This document shows, in pieces, positions 8,606 to 16,872 of a DNA stretch of 64,000 nt. Numbering within the stretch: position 1 is the stretch's first letter; every line of letters begins with the position of its first letter. Made by a program: the position numbers and the translations under genes. The notes below the pieces were generated by a model. It had not been told where the DNA came from. It was given only the letters and a program-made list of their open reading frames with translations, and ran no database searches. The stretch covers positions 2,644,068 to 2,708,067 of the forward strand of contig NZ_CP009227.1 in the NCBI RefSeq assembly GCF_000775995.1, in the 5' to 3' direction. The DNA is from Treponema sp. OMZ 838. GTDB taxonomy: Bacteria; Spirochaetota; Spirochaetia; Treponematales; Treponemataceae.

Positions 8606-9272
8606 CTGCACACCCCCGCAGTCGGCGGTTTTTGAGGGCTTTTTCGGCGGTAACGGCAAAGCGTAAGAGATTTTCAATAAGTGCAGGTAATAGAGAAGCA
8701 AACCGGCGGCAGGCACTGACAATATCGCGCCGCCGGCGGGTACGTGCATCGTAAGCATAGTTCAGTTGAGCCCACACCTCAAACACACGGGGAACGCACA
8801 TCAATGTGATGGTAAAGAGCGTCGAAAAAGCACCGGTGTATTTCTTTCTGCAAAAGAAGCGTTCGATTTTTTCGCAGAGTACAAAAAACTCCAGCTTTGA
8901 AGTAGTTTCGTAAAATATCGAGGCGGTAAATAAGATAAGCACGAGCTTTTGCATAAACAACAGCGTTTCCGCCGTCATGGTTTTAAGCATATCTGCCGTC
9001 AGCGGCACACCGATTATCTTGATAAAAAAAATACAAAGTGCATAGATACCTAAAAACCGGCAATTTCTTTTTACCGTTAACCATGAAAGCTTTGCAGCAA
9101 CGCTGACCAATACAAGAAAGAGTGCATAGACCGCCAGCAGCATTTGAGGTGCGCCGTATAAGACGAAGGAAGAAAGGCATAATACGCAGAATTTTACCCC
9201 TGCCGGCAGGCGGTGAATCATCGTATTTCGAGCCGTATATTGAAATAAAAAGTTATTTTTATCGACGGTCAT
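8592..9272 (-). CDS. bioN: ECF transporter membrane component (EcfT/BioN)
   Basis: About 226 aa from the ATG at 9272 (MTVDKNNFLFQY...), which overlaps the ATPase gene by 14 nt. The open frame extends further upstream but that part is out-of-frame ATPase sequence. There are four or five hydrophobic segments ('FCVLCLSSFVLYG', 'MLLAVYALFLVLVSVAA', 'FLGIYALCIFFIKIIGVPL', 'LLFMQKLVLILFTASIF'). The C-terminal 'YAYDARTRRR' resembles the coupling Ala-Arg motif of EcfT. It joins the S-component BioY to the ATPase for biotin uptake. Confidence 0.85.
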   Translation of the reverse strand: MTVDKNNFLFQYTARNTMIHRLPAGVKFCVLCLSSFVLYGAPQMLLAVYALFLVLVSVAAKLSWLTVKRNCRFLGIYALCIFFIKIIGVPLTADMLKTMTAETLLFMQKLVLILFTASIFYETTSKLEFFVLCEKIERFFCRKKYTGAFSTLFTITLMCVPRVFEVWAQLNYAYDARTRRRRDIVSACRRFASLLPALIENLLRFAVTAEKALKNRRLRGCAGQPY

Positions 9273-10032
9273 CGGCCTTCCATACAAGGTCGGAAAATAC
9301 ACGGTATGAGCAGAGCGGATTCCGTATGCCGTATTGTTCAAGAATACCGCTCTGGAGTGCAGGCTCAGGTTCCGCGTTATAAACAAGATATCCCTTGTGC
9401 AAGATGATAAGCCGGTTCGCAAGTGCAAGCACTTTTTCCAGCTCATGGGTAAGTACCATAACCGTTTTCCCGTCACGCTGCAGCTGCTCTATCATTGCCG
9501 TTACCTGCACCACTCCTGCAAAATCGAGATTGGCAAAAGGTTCGTCAAAGATGATAACATCGGCTTCCATCATCAGGATACCGGCAACTGCAAGCCGCCG
9601 CTTCTCGCCCCCTGACAAACTGCGTGCGGGCGAGCGGCGCTTTTCGTACAAGCCCATCTGCCTCAGAACCGCTTCCAACCGCTGTGCAATGACCTCTTTC
9701 GGCAGCTTACTGTCCCGCATACCGAAAAGCGCATCTTCCTCGACGGTATCGCCGAGGATTTGAGCGTCGGCTTCCTGAAACACCAGTCCGATACGCAACT
9801 CACCGCCGTCTTTCCTGCTGCTGACTATCGAACCGGAGGAAGGAGTTTCCAATCCGGCAATAAGCGTCATCAGTACGGTTTTACCGGATCCGTTCGGCCC
9901 CGATACGACAACACAATCACCGTCATATACCGAGAAAGATATACCGTTCAGCACCGGACGTTCGGCACCGGTAAAAGATTTAGCTACATCGGTGAGCTTG
10001 AATAATTCATAGCGTTCTGAGGAAGACATCAT
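9259..10032 (-). CDS. bioM: ECF transporter ATPase (EcfA/BioM)
   Basis: About 257 aa from ATG at 10032 or 10029. A longer start at 10125 would overlap bioY deeply and adds unlikely sequence. Walker A GPNGSGKT, Q-loop 'VFQEADAQI', signature SLSGGEKRRLAVAGIL, Walker B VIIFDEPFANLD and switch 'VLTHELEK' are all present. The 'QEADAQ' pattern at the Q-loop is typical of ECF ATPases. It has one ATPase gene only, so it should act as a homodimer. It sits between bioY and bioN. No clear Shine-Dalgarno was found, so the exact start is uncertain. Confidence 0.9.
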   Translation of the reverse strand: MMSSSERYELFKLTDVAKSFTGAERPVLNGISFSVYDGDCVVVSGPNGSGKTVLMTLIAGLETPSSGSIVSSRKDGGELRIGLVFQEADAQILGDTVEEDALFGMRDSKLPKEVIAQRLEAVLRQMGLYEKRRSPARSLSGGEKRRLAVAGILMMEADVIIFDEPFANLDFAGVVQVTAMIEQLQRDGKTVMVLTHELEKVLALANRLIILHKGYLVYNAEPEPALQSGILEQYGIRNPLCSYRVFSDLVWKADDRR

Positions 10033-10066
10033 CAGTATAATAGTCGGAGCATTGATAGAGGCTGGG

Positions 10067-10606
10067 TTATTCCGTATAGCGCCGTATAATCGGACGCAAT
10101 TTGAGCGTAATCGGAACGGCAACAACCAGCTTAATCAGATCGGGCAGGATAAACGGCACAAACCCTTTCAGAAACGTATGCTGCCAGCTGAGATTCAGAA
10201 CGTGCTTAAACCACAGAAGACCGAATACGTAGATAGACAAAAAGCTTAAAAGCCCTGCAACCGCAATGATACCGCAGGCGAGCGGCCACCGCTGTTCTTC
10301 CCTATAGAGCTTCATAATAAAACCGCCGACAACAGCCGCGGCAAGGTACCCGACTAAAAAGCCGCCGGTCGGACCCGCAAATACGGCAAAGCCTCCGTTG
10401 CCGCCCGAAAAAACAGGCAGACCGACGGCTCCGGCAACCAGAAAGAGCAGCACCGAAAGACTGCCGAACAGCGGCCCCAACAGCAAGCCGGCAAGCACTG
10501 CAAGCGCATTTTGCAGCACAATGGGAATCGGCCCGACGGGAATGGACATCATCCATCCCGCACAAATCAACGCGGCAAAAACCGCAGAAATAATACTTTT
10601 ACGCAT
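10067..10606 (-). CDS. bioY: Biotin transporter substrate-binding component BioY
   Basis: 179 aa with about six membrane segments. The family stretches 'IPVGPIPIVLQNALAVLAGLLLG' (about residues 22-44) and 'GAVGLPVFSGGNGGFAVFAGPTGG' (about 60-83) are the BioY hallmarks for biotin binding. It is the first gene of bioY-bioM-bioN, 28 nt downstream of the Pro-rich lipoprotein gene. No biotin-synthesis genes are seen here, which fits a biotin-importing organism. Confidence 0.95.
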   Translation of the reverse strand: MRKSIISAVFAALICAGWMMSIPVGPIPIVLQNALAVLAGLLLGPLFGSLSVLLFLVAGAVGLPVFSGGNGGFAVFAGPTGGFLVGYLAAAVVGGFIMKLYREEQRWPLACGIIAVAGLLSFLSIYVFGLLWFKHVLNLSWQHTFLKGFVPFILPDLIKLVVAVPITLKLRPIIRRYTE

Positions 10607-10633
10607 AGCGTATAACTCCTACTCAAAGATTAC

Positions 10634-11410
10634 TTACAGTTTCGGCGGAATCAGTTTCCAGCTGCCGTTAATATTTTCCAAACCGTAGACAAGCAGCGAA
10701 ACATTTGCCTGTTTCATAATAACATCGACCCGTGTCGGGGAAACGAACTTGATATCGTCTACCCGTACATTCTGACGAGAAGGTACAAAAACATACATAA
10801 AGTAATCACGCAGCGATTTAAGCTTGATCCCTTTAACCGGTAAGGCCTCGGAAACTTTTCTAAGCGTCAAGGGTTGAGAATATTGTTGTTTATACTCTTC
10901 CGATAAGAACGTAGTCCATTGAGCATAGTCCTTTGTCGCTGTAATACGATTAAGCTTCTCGACAATCTTTTCCATCTCCGTTTTTGTTTGATCATAGGTT
11001 TCTTTTGTAATGGTAACCCCTTCAAACTCAGCAATAACGGTATTTTTTTCTTCGACAGGTTCAGGCTTCGCTTCAACAACCGGTTCTTTTTTCTCAATAA
11101 CCGGTTCAGGCTTCGCAGGAGTCTCCTCCACCTTCGCAGGAGGTTCTTCCGCCTTTACCGGCGGTTCTTCTACCTTCGCAGGAGGCTCCTTCGTCTTAAC
11201 AGGAGGCTTCGGCTTGACCGGAACCGCGGGTTTTACGGGTTCCCATTTTACCGGCGCTTCCGGTTCTTTGATCGGTTCAGGCTGAGGAGCCGGAACGGCA
11301 ATCTCTTCGGACGGTGCAGGTTCCTTTTTTACATCAGGAGAAACAGATGCACACCCTGCCGCTATGCTTATGAAAAAGCTTAGCAATAAATATCTATAGA
11401 TTATTTTCAT
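10634..11410 (-). CDS. Pro/Lys/Glu-rich lipoprotein
   Basis: 258 aa. It has a signal peptide with lipobox I-A-A-G-C (Cys near residue 20). A stalk of imperfect repeats follows (PPAKVEE, PPVKAEE, PPAKVEE, TPAKPEP; about residues 30-122). The folded C-terminal domain (about 125-258) contains 'YAQWTTFLSEEYKQQYS' and ends 'NGSWKLIPPKL', which recalls SnoaL/NTF2-like folds. The stalk looks like a periplasm-spanning or wall-crossing linker. It is upstream of bioY on the same strand, 28 nt apart, so cotranscription is possible; no functional link is known. Confidence 0.75.
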   Translation of the reverse strand: MKIIYRYLLLSFFISIAAGCASVSPDVKKEPAPSEEIAVPAPQPEPIKEPEAPVKWEPVKPAVPVKPKPPVKTKEPPAKVEEPPVKAEEPPAKVEETPAKPEPVIEKKEPVVEAKPEPVEEKNTVIAEFEGVTITKETYDQTKTEMEKIVEKLNRITATKDYAQWTTFLSEEYKQQYSQPLTLRKVSEALPVKGIKLKSLRDYFMYVFVPSRQNVRVDDIKFVSPTRVDVIMKQANVSLLVYGLENINGSWKLIPPKL

Positions 11411-11463
11411 GTCGCTATCCTATAGGTAAAAACGGTTTTGGTCAAATCATTACGCGATTACAA

Positions 11464-13134
11464 TCATGACAAATGAGCCAATTCGTTATGGACTGCATTA
11501 TACGTCATAAAACCGCCCGAAAGGTTCACCGTATGTTTATATCCGTTTTGCCGCAAAATCCGTTCCGCTATATATCCTCGCAACCCCATCCCACAGTTAA
11601 TAACAACCGGCCGATCTTTCGGCACCTCATTCAGTCTACTTCGCAATGCAGTATGCGGTATGTTGACTGCTCCCGGAAGGGCGCCGCAGCTGAATTCTTC
11701 CGGTGTCCGTACATCAAGGAAGAATGCTCCCTGTTCCGCATATCGGGGAATATCCCGCCACGAGATAATCGTTGTTAAACCGTCGCGGTCGTTTTCCGCA
11801 ATAAATCCGAGCATATTGACGGGATCCTTCGCAGAGTCAAACGGCGGCGCATAGGCATGCTCAAATTCGGCAAGATCGGAAATCGTACCGTTCTTTTTAA
11901 TGTATGCGGCAATAACGTCGATTCTCTTGTCAACACCTTCTACACCGACCGCTTGTGCACCCCAGAGCCGGCCGTTTTCAGGATTATAGAGAATTTTAAT
12001 CGACAACATAGAGGCATGGGGGTAATAACTTGCATGATGAGCAGCATGGGTTACCACCTGCTTATAGGGAAGCCCTGCCCTATCCAATGCCTTTTCGCCC
12101 AATCCCGTTGCAGCGGCGGTATAATCGAATATCCGGGCAATACTGGTACCGATTGTCCCGCAGTATGTTTTTTTATTGCCGTACACGATATTATCCGCGC
12201 AGATACGAGCCTGTTTATTCGCAGGTCCTGCGAGCGGAATTGTCGTATCGGTACCGAGCAGCGGACTTTTAAACGAAATCGCATCGCCGATAGCGTAAAT
12301 ATCCTTTTGAGAGGTTTCAAAATATTCGTTGACTTTTATCGCCCCATTCTGCGCAAGCTCGATATTGCAATCCTTTGCCAATTTGGTATCGGGGCGCACG
12401 CCGATCGAAAGAAGAACAGCATCGCATACAACCTCTTTACCCGACTGCAAACATACCGCTAAACCGGCGCTGCGCCGTTCAAACGCTTTTACCCCATCTT
12501 TTAGGTATAAACCGACACCCTTACTGCGGATATTCTCCTGCACGATGGCTGCCATATCGTAATCGATAACGTTCATCACTTGATCAACTGCTTCGATAAT
12601 GGAAACATCCATACCTCGGCGGTGAAGATTCTCAGCCATTTCCAAGCCGATAAAACCGCCGCCGATTACAGCGACACGTTTGGTTGCAGGGTTATCTATT
12701 TTCTGCTTAATCGCATCGATATCGCTGACCGAACGCAGTGTGTAAATGGCATCATCGTTAATCCCGGGTATCGGCGGTTTAATGGGAGATGCCCCCGGGC
12801 TTAAAATCAGCGTGTCATAACTTTCGGCACCTTCCGCCCCGGTATCCAAATTTTTGACCGTTACCGTTTTGGAAGCGGGATTAATCGCCGTTACCTCATG
12901 CCGTACCTTTGCGGTAACGTTCAGCGATGCCTTAAACTTTTCGGGCGTCATCACAAAAAGAGCTTCGCGGTTTTCGATAACACCGCCGGCATAATAGGGA
13001 AGCCCGCAGTTTGCAAAACTGATATGAGATCCCCGCTCAAAGATAATAATCTCCGCTGATTCATCCAACCGGCGTAACCGCGCAGCAACACCTGCACCTC
13101 CGGCAACGCCGCCTACTATAAGATATTTCTTCAT
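11464..13134 (-). CDS. CoA-disulfide reductase / NADH oxidase family protein with C-terminal rhodanese domain
   Basis: 556 aa flavoprotein. It has an FAD Rossmann motif (residues 5-20, 'IVGGVAGGAGVAARLRR'). The single active Cys lies in 'SFANCGLPYY' near residue 43, typical of CoADR/Nox rather than dithiol reductases. An NAD(P) site 'VAVIGGGFIGLEMAENL' is near 155 and the second FAD motif 'IYAIGDAISF' near 280. A rhodanese domain (about 460-556) has the active loop CGMGLRG. The fusion matches the CoADR-RHD group, which reduces CoA disulfide or persulfide. It would serve thiol and sulfane-sulfur homeostasis in an anaerobe exposed to oxygen. Confidence 0.88.
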   Translation of the reverse strand: MKKYLIVGGVAGGAGVAARLRRLDESAEIIIFERGSHISFANCGLPYYAGGVIENREALFVMTPEKFKASLNVTAKVRHEVTAINPASKTVTVKNLDTGAEGAESYDTLILSPGASPIKPPIPGINDDAIYTLRSVSDIDAIKQKIDNPATKRVAVIGGGFIGLEMAENLHRRGMDVSIIEAVDQVMNVIDYDMAAIVQENIRSKGVGLYLKDGVKAFERRSAGLAVCLQSGKEVVCDAVLLSIGVRPDTKLAKDCNIELAQNGAIKVNEYFETSQKDIYAIGDAISFKSPLLGTDTTIPLAGPANKQARICADNIVYGNKKTYCGTIGTSIARIFDYTAAATGLGEKALDRAGLPYKQVVTHAAHHASYYPHASMLSIKILYNPENGRLWGAQAVGVEGVDKRIDVIAAYIKKNGTISDLAEFEHAYAPPFDSAKDPVNMLGFIAENDRDGLTTIISWRDIPRYAEQGAFFLDVRTPEEFSCGALPGAVNIPHTALRSRLNEVPKDRPVVINCGMGLRGYIAERILRQNGYKHTVNLSGGFMTYNAVHNELAHLS

Positions 13135-13195
13135 TTTTCCTCCATAAGTTTATTCCATGATGACCCAACATACAATCAGTTTTAGAGGCATCGTC

Positions 13196-13960
13196 TTATT
13201 TCGTTTGTTTTTTCCAAGTGTCAATAAATTCAAGCATATACTGCTGAATACCGCCGAACCATTTTTGCTGAAAAGCACAGGCTTCCGCACCGATATAGCG
13301 GTAATGCCACGATTCCCACACATAGCCGGTTACCGCTTCGTATCCCTTGGGAAAAGAAAGCGACCAGCCGTATTTTGCAGCATTCTGCAATACCCATTTA
13401 CCGGCGCGCGTTTGCGCAAACTCATCCGAAATGGAACCGAAATCTACGACCGTACCAAGCTGGTGTTGGCTTGTTCCCGCACGGGCGGAAAACCGTTCGG
13501 CTTCTTTTTCGCCGGATTCCCGTACATAGCGGTCAAATAAATTTTTCTGATATGTATATGAACGATACGAGGAACTGACAACCAGCCTAACGCCATCCTG
13601 TTGTGCTGCAAGCGCCATTTCCTGCAACGCTTGTTCCGCCGTTTTTGTCAGGGATAAATCCTTTCGGTTAATTATGTATGCGCGGCCGGTACTGAGCGTT
13701 ACAAGGTTTTGCGGCGTATATCCATCAGGCAATAAATGCCGCTTATCAACCAAGATCAAGAGGTTCTCTTGGTCGGCGGCTAAGATATTCTGCAAGTCAG
13801 CTAAGAAGGAAGCTGCATTGTTACGAATATGACGCTGCATCTCTACCGGAATAGCAGCAGGATATACAAAATTGCGAAGCTGTATTTCCATATTCGCATC
13901 AGCTGCCGTTACACAAAAAAACGATAGCAGACACATTATTGTACAAAGTATTTTTTTCAT
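13196..13960 (-). CDS. D-alanyl-D-alanine carboxypeptidase, VanY family (secreted)
   Basis: 254 aa with an N-terminal signal peptide (about 1-21). The M15B catalytic marks are clear: 'SSSYRSYTYQ', then 'SQHQLGTVVDFG' (SxHxxGxxxD, zinc His and Asp), then 'ESWHYRYIG' (ExxH with catalytic Glu and zinc His). It trims the terminal D-Ala from peptidoglycan stem peptides. It is the last gene of the signalling operon at 13985-18345, 24 nt after the HATPase gene. Confidence 0.9.
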   Translation of the reverse strand: MKKILCTIMCLLSFFCVTAADANMEIQLRNFVYPAAIPVEMQRHIRNNAASFLADLQNILAADQENLLILVDKRHLLPDGYTPQNLVTLSTGRAYIINRKDLSLTKTAEQALQEMALAAQQDGVRLVVSSSYRSYTYQKNLFDRYVRESGEKEAERFSARAGTSQHQLGTVVDFGSISDEFAQTRAGKWVLQNAAKYGWSLSFPKGYEAVTGYVWESWHYRYIGAEACAFQQKWFGGIQQYMLEFIDTWKKQTK

Positions 13961-13984
13961 ACCACTTACTTTTTGGCGCCGTGT

Positions 13985-14374
13985 TTATAAGTACACAATA
14001 ATACAGGAGCGTGAATGTTCTTGCCGGTAACAGACTTTACGGGCAAGATTTTTTGTCATCAATAAACCGAATCCTCGGTACCGCTTTGCTTTAGGATCAA
14101 AATGGGGTTTAGTTCTCTTGAGCGCATCCAATAAATTGTCAAAATTCGTGCTGTGATAGGAGAAACAAAGACGCGGAAAGAACATATTGGATATACTCAA
14201 TCGAAGCTCTTTACTTTCTGGAAAGACAGCATGCTCGGCAATATTATCAAACACTTCTGTTGCGATAATAAGTGCTGTTGCCCGTTTACTCTCAGGAATA
14301 TCTTTAGAGGTAGCGATAAAATCTTCGATAAAGCCAATATTTTTTAAATCGGCTTCTACCTGTAAATGGTTCAC
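13985..14374 (-). CDS. RsbW-like anti-sigma HATPase with a degenerate ATP-lid region
   Basis: 129 aa. The N-box 'ATEVFDNIAEHAV' (ExxxN, about residues 37-49) and a late glycine motif 'RYRGFGLLMTKNLA' (about 98-111) identify a GHKL serine kinase of the SpoIIAB/RsbW type. The usual DxGxGFD motif between them is replaced by 'YHSTNFDN', so ATP binding or kinase activity may be weakened. It would phosphorylate the STAS protein encoded just upstream (20-nt gap). The bound sigma factor or other target is not in the window. Confidence 0.75.
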   Translation of the reverse strand: MNHLQVEADLKNIGFIEDFIATSKDIPESKRATALIIATEVFDNIAEHAVFPESKELRLSISNMFFPRLCFSYHSTNFDNLLDALKRTKPHFDPKAKRYRGFGLLMTKNLARKVCYRQEHSRSCIIVYL

Positions 14375-14393
14375 GCCCTTATACCGTATCAGC

Positions 14394-14723
14394 CTATTTT
14401 ACTTCATCAAGTGAGTGAATAATCGGAAATACTTCTGAAAAACCGGTGGAGGCAATCGCAAGCTTTACAACCTCTGAAGGATTCATAATATAAATTTTAT
14501 GACCAAGCTCGGCTCCGTCTTCGGAAGCAGCCATGAGGATACCCAATCCTGATGAAGACAAGTTGGTAACACGGGATACATCCAATACGATTGAGCGCTC
14601 CTTAATAAGGTTGTAAACCTTCGTCTCAAATTCATGGTATGTGTATGAATTTATTGAACCGGCTACTGTCAGTAATACAAACGTATCATTCATTTTTTCC
14701 GTAATCGTTAAATTATCCATCAT
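14394..14723 (-). CDS. STAS-domain anti-sigma factor antagonist
   Basis: 109 aa, a single STAS domain. The phosphorylation loop 'DVSRVTNLSSSGLGILMAASE' (positions about 48-68) contains the conserved D-x-S/T-x-x-x-S-S-G-L pattern. The Ser in 'LSSSGLG' is the likely target of the neighbouring HATPase, and of dephosphorylation by the two SpoIIE phosphatases. It acts as the switch protein of a partner-switching module. It is in operon with all of these genes. Confidence 0.9.
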   Translation of the reverse strand: MMDNLTITEKMNDTFVLLTVAGSINSYTYHEFETKVYNLIKERSIVLDVSRVTNLSSSGLGILMAASEDGAELGHKIYIMNPSEVVKLAIASTGFSEVFPIIHSLDEVK

Positions 14724-14739
14724 AATACTCCTATGTTAA

Positions 14740-16869
14740 TTATTGATTATATTTCAATACCAATATGGTAACATCATCATCGATTTTACGCAAAATAAAA
14801 TCCAGAAGGTTATTATAAATCGTGCGAGCAATCTGAGAGGGTTTAGCACCGTTATTTTCCTGCAGTATCCGTCCAACACGATCGCTGCCGAACCGGTCGC
14901 CTTTTAGGTTCGTTGCTTCAAGCAAACCGTCAGTCGTAAAGACAATTGCATCTCCCTTGTGCATCGTGATTTTTCGTACCTTTAAGAAAGGTTCAATATT
15001 CTTTACAAAGCCGAGAACCCTGCCCTCACCTTGAATTTCAATTGCATTTTTATATGAGCTGATATACATCGACATCAACGGAATACCGCAGTTCAAGTAG
15101 TAAATTGTATTAGTCGGAAAGTCGATAATACCGAACAACCCGGCAAAGAATGTTCCGCGCGGTAGATTATCCTTTATAAACCGGTTTACCTTTGTTACCA
15201 ATTCCTTAAAATCGGAGATTGTCTGTAGATAGGTATGAATAATCGACTTTAAAATGACCATCGACATACTTGCACTTAACCCCTTACCGGAAACATCCCC
15301 AATAAGGAACATTGCCCGTTTTTCGTTCAGCGTAATATAGTCGATAAAATCGCCGCCGAGCTGATGCGCTGAGTATGCAATAGAATCCATTGAAAAGCCA
15401 TGCGATTCAAGGGTATCCTTATAGTTCTGAATGGATCCGATAATTTGGTCGGACATTTCAACTTCACGGTCAATCGTAACGGTAATATCCTGTTTGGAAA
15501 TATTCCTAAGGTAATAGATTACCAAAAAGAAATACGAATACATATTGGACAAAACGCGTATGTCATACAGATTGTATTCCGCACTGTGTGTCTTAGGAGC
15601 TAACAGGATACAGCCGATGAGCTTTTGCCCCTCTCTCATACTGATAAGTATCTCGGTCTGTGTTGTTTCAAAGATATCAAGCAGCTCATCACGTATCGAT
15701 TCATACACATAATTGGCAATAAGTTCTGTTTTTGTAAGAACAATATTATTTTGACTGAGCAGATACTCAAAACAGGCAAGGTTTGCGCTTAATGTATTAT
15801 GATGATCAAAATCCGAATAGACCGTTTGCAAATTCATGTTTTCATCACTGACAAGAATATCGAGCCCTTTACACGTGATATACTGCTTCATAATTCTCGG
15901 AAAAGTCTCCAACACCGTATCGTGGCCTTTTCCAAAATCGAGTTTTTGCAGTTCGGCATCCAACCTCACTTCATAATCTGCCGTCCTACCTAAGGCATAT
16001 CTAAGCTTACGGGCAACAAAGCTTCGAATAAAGAAAAGAATAATACACGAAACTGTAATCGAAGACATCCAACCCCCGACCGAAGGGATAAACTGCATAA
16101 TAAGTGCTGTTGTCAAACCTGCAGCTCCTGCAAAGATCGCAGTAAAAAGGATAAACCGGAGAAACCCGAAGAAAATTTGCTTAATATCAAAAGCACGCGT
16201 CAGCGAAAATACGGCATTATCAAGCATCAGCATAGCGGCATACCCGAACGGTATAAAGGCAAACGCCCAGGAAAATACCTGAAAAAAATAACTTTCGGTA
16301 ATCCATATTGCAAGAGCAAGTCCGATGGAAAATCCATGCAAAAGCAGCTGCTGCCGGTGAATATTGCTTTTGACAAAAAACATTTTGACAAAGCATATCG
16401 TAATTGAAAGCACCGGAACAAAGAATATGTAAATATACATAAAGAGTTTAATACCGGCCAATCCAGGAACAACATCACGCTGTGAAAAGTAAAAGCCTCT
16501 CAGCGGGTTCCACTGGAATCTCCCGACGAAGAATATGATAAGACCGATACCCGCGATATGGAATACTGTGTTAATCTTTTGGAGCACTTTATATATTTTA
16601 AAATTAGAAATAACAAGAACCATATCAAGGATGTGGTAAGAGGCAAGCAGCATAAAGAAGATGCCGCACATCGTTACGACGCGTTGTATACCGGCTTGAC
16701 CGTAAAAAACCAGATGAACGGAAGCAGCTATACAAAGCGCAAAAGCGGCAGCGGGTACCGTAATCTTATTTAACAGAACATTAATACGATTCGATTGATG
16801 AAACGAAAGATACGATGAGTTTACAAGGAGTAACACAGCGCCAAAATACGTAAAGAAAATTAAACCCAT
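14740..16869 (-). CDS. Membrane SpoIIE/RsbU-type PP2C phosphatase with 7-8 TM sensor
   Basis: 709 aa. The N-terminal half carries about eight membrane segments (residues 1-285). A GAF-like linker region follows (about 300-455), then a PP2C SpoIIE catalytic domain (about 480-709). The domain has metal-binding Asp in 'LGGDFIDYITL' and 'FLIGDVSGKGLSASMSM', and 'IVFTTDGLLEATN' and 'DDDVTILVLK' at the end. It would dephosphorylate the STAS protein in response to a membrane signal. The signal is unknown. It is 3 nt downstream of the second phosphatase gene. Confidence 0.88.
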   Translation of the reverse strand: MGLIFFTYFGAVLLLVNSSYLSFHQSNRINVLLNKITVPAAAFALCIAASVHLVFYGQAGIQRVVTMCGIFFMLLASYHILDMVLVISNFKIYKVLQKINTVFHIAGIGLIIFFVGRFQWNPLRGFYFSQRDVVPGLAGIKLFMYIYIFFVPVLSITICFVKMFFVKSNIHRQQLLLHGFSIGLALAIWITESYFFQVFSWAFAFIPFGYAAMLMLDNAVFSLTRAFDIKQIFFGFLRFILFTAIFAGAAGLTTALIMQFIPSVGGWMSSITVSCIILFFIRSFVARKLRYALGRTADYEVRLDAELQKLDFGKGHDTVLETFPRIMKQYITCKGLDILVSDENMNLQTVYSDFDHHNTLSANLACFEYLLSQNNIVLTKTELIANYVYESIRDELLDIFETTQTEILISMREGQKLIGCILLAPKTHSAEYNLYDIRVLSNMYSYFFLVIYYLRNISKQDITVTIDREVEMSDQIIGSIQNYKDTLESHGFSMDSIAYSAHQLGGDFIDYITLNEKRAMFLIGDVSGKGLSASMSMVILKSIIHTYLQTISDFKELVTKVNRFIKDNLPRGTFFAGLFGIIDFPTNTIYYLNCGIPLMSMYISSYKNAIEIQGEGRVLGFVKNIEPFLKVRKITMHKGDAIVFTTDGLLEATNLKGDRFGSDRVGRILQENNGAKPSQIARTIYNNLLDFILRKIDDDVTILVLKYNQ

Positions 16870-16872
16870 ACA

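Noticed and set aside
9276..9476. N-terminal extension of the bioN frame
   Set aside because: The extra 68 residues lie fully inside the ATPase gene, have no membrane or family pattern, and the internal ATG at 9272 fits EcfT length.
10919..11383. Arg/Phe-rich plus-strand frame opposite the Pro-rich lipoprotein
   Set aside because: It is the antisense of a repetitive Pro/Glu/Lys coding sequence and has no sensible start or family pattern.
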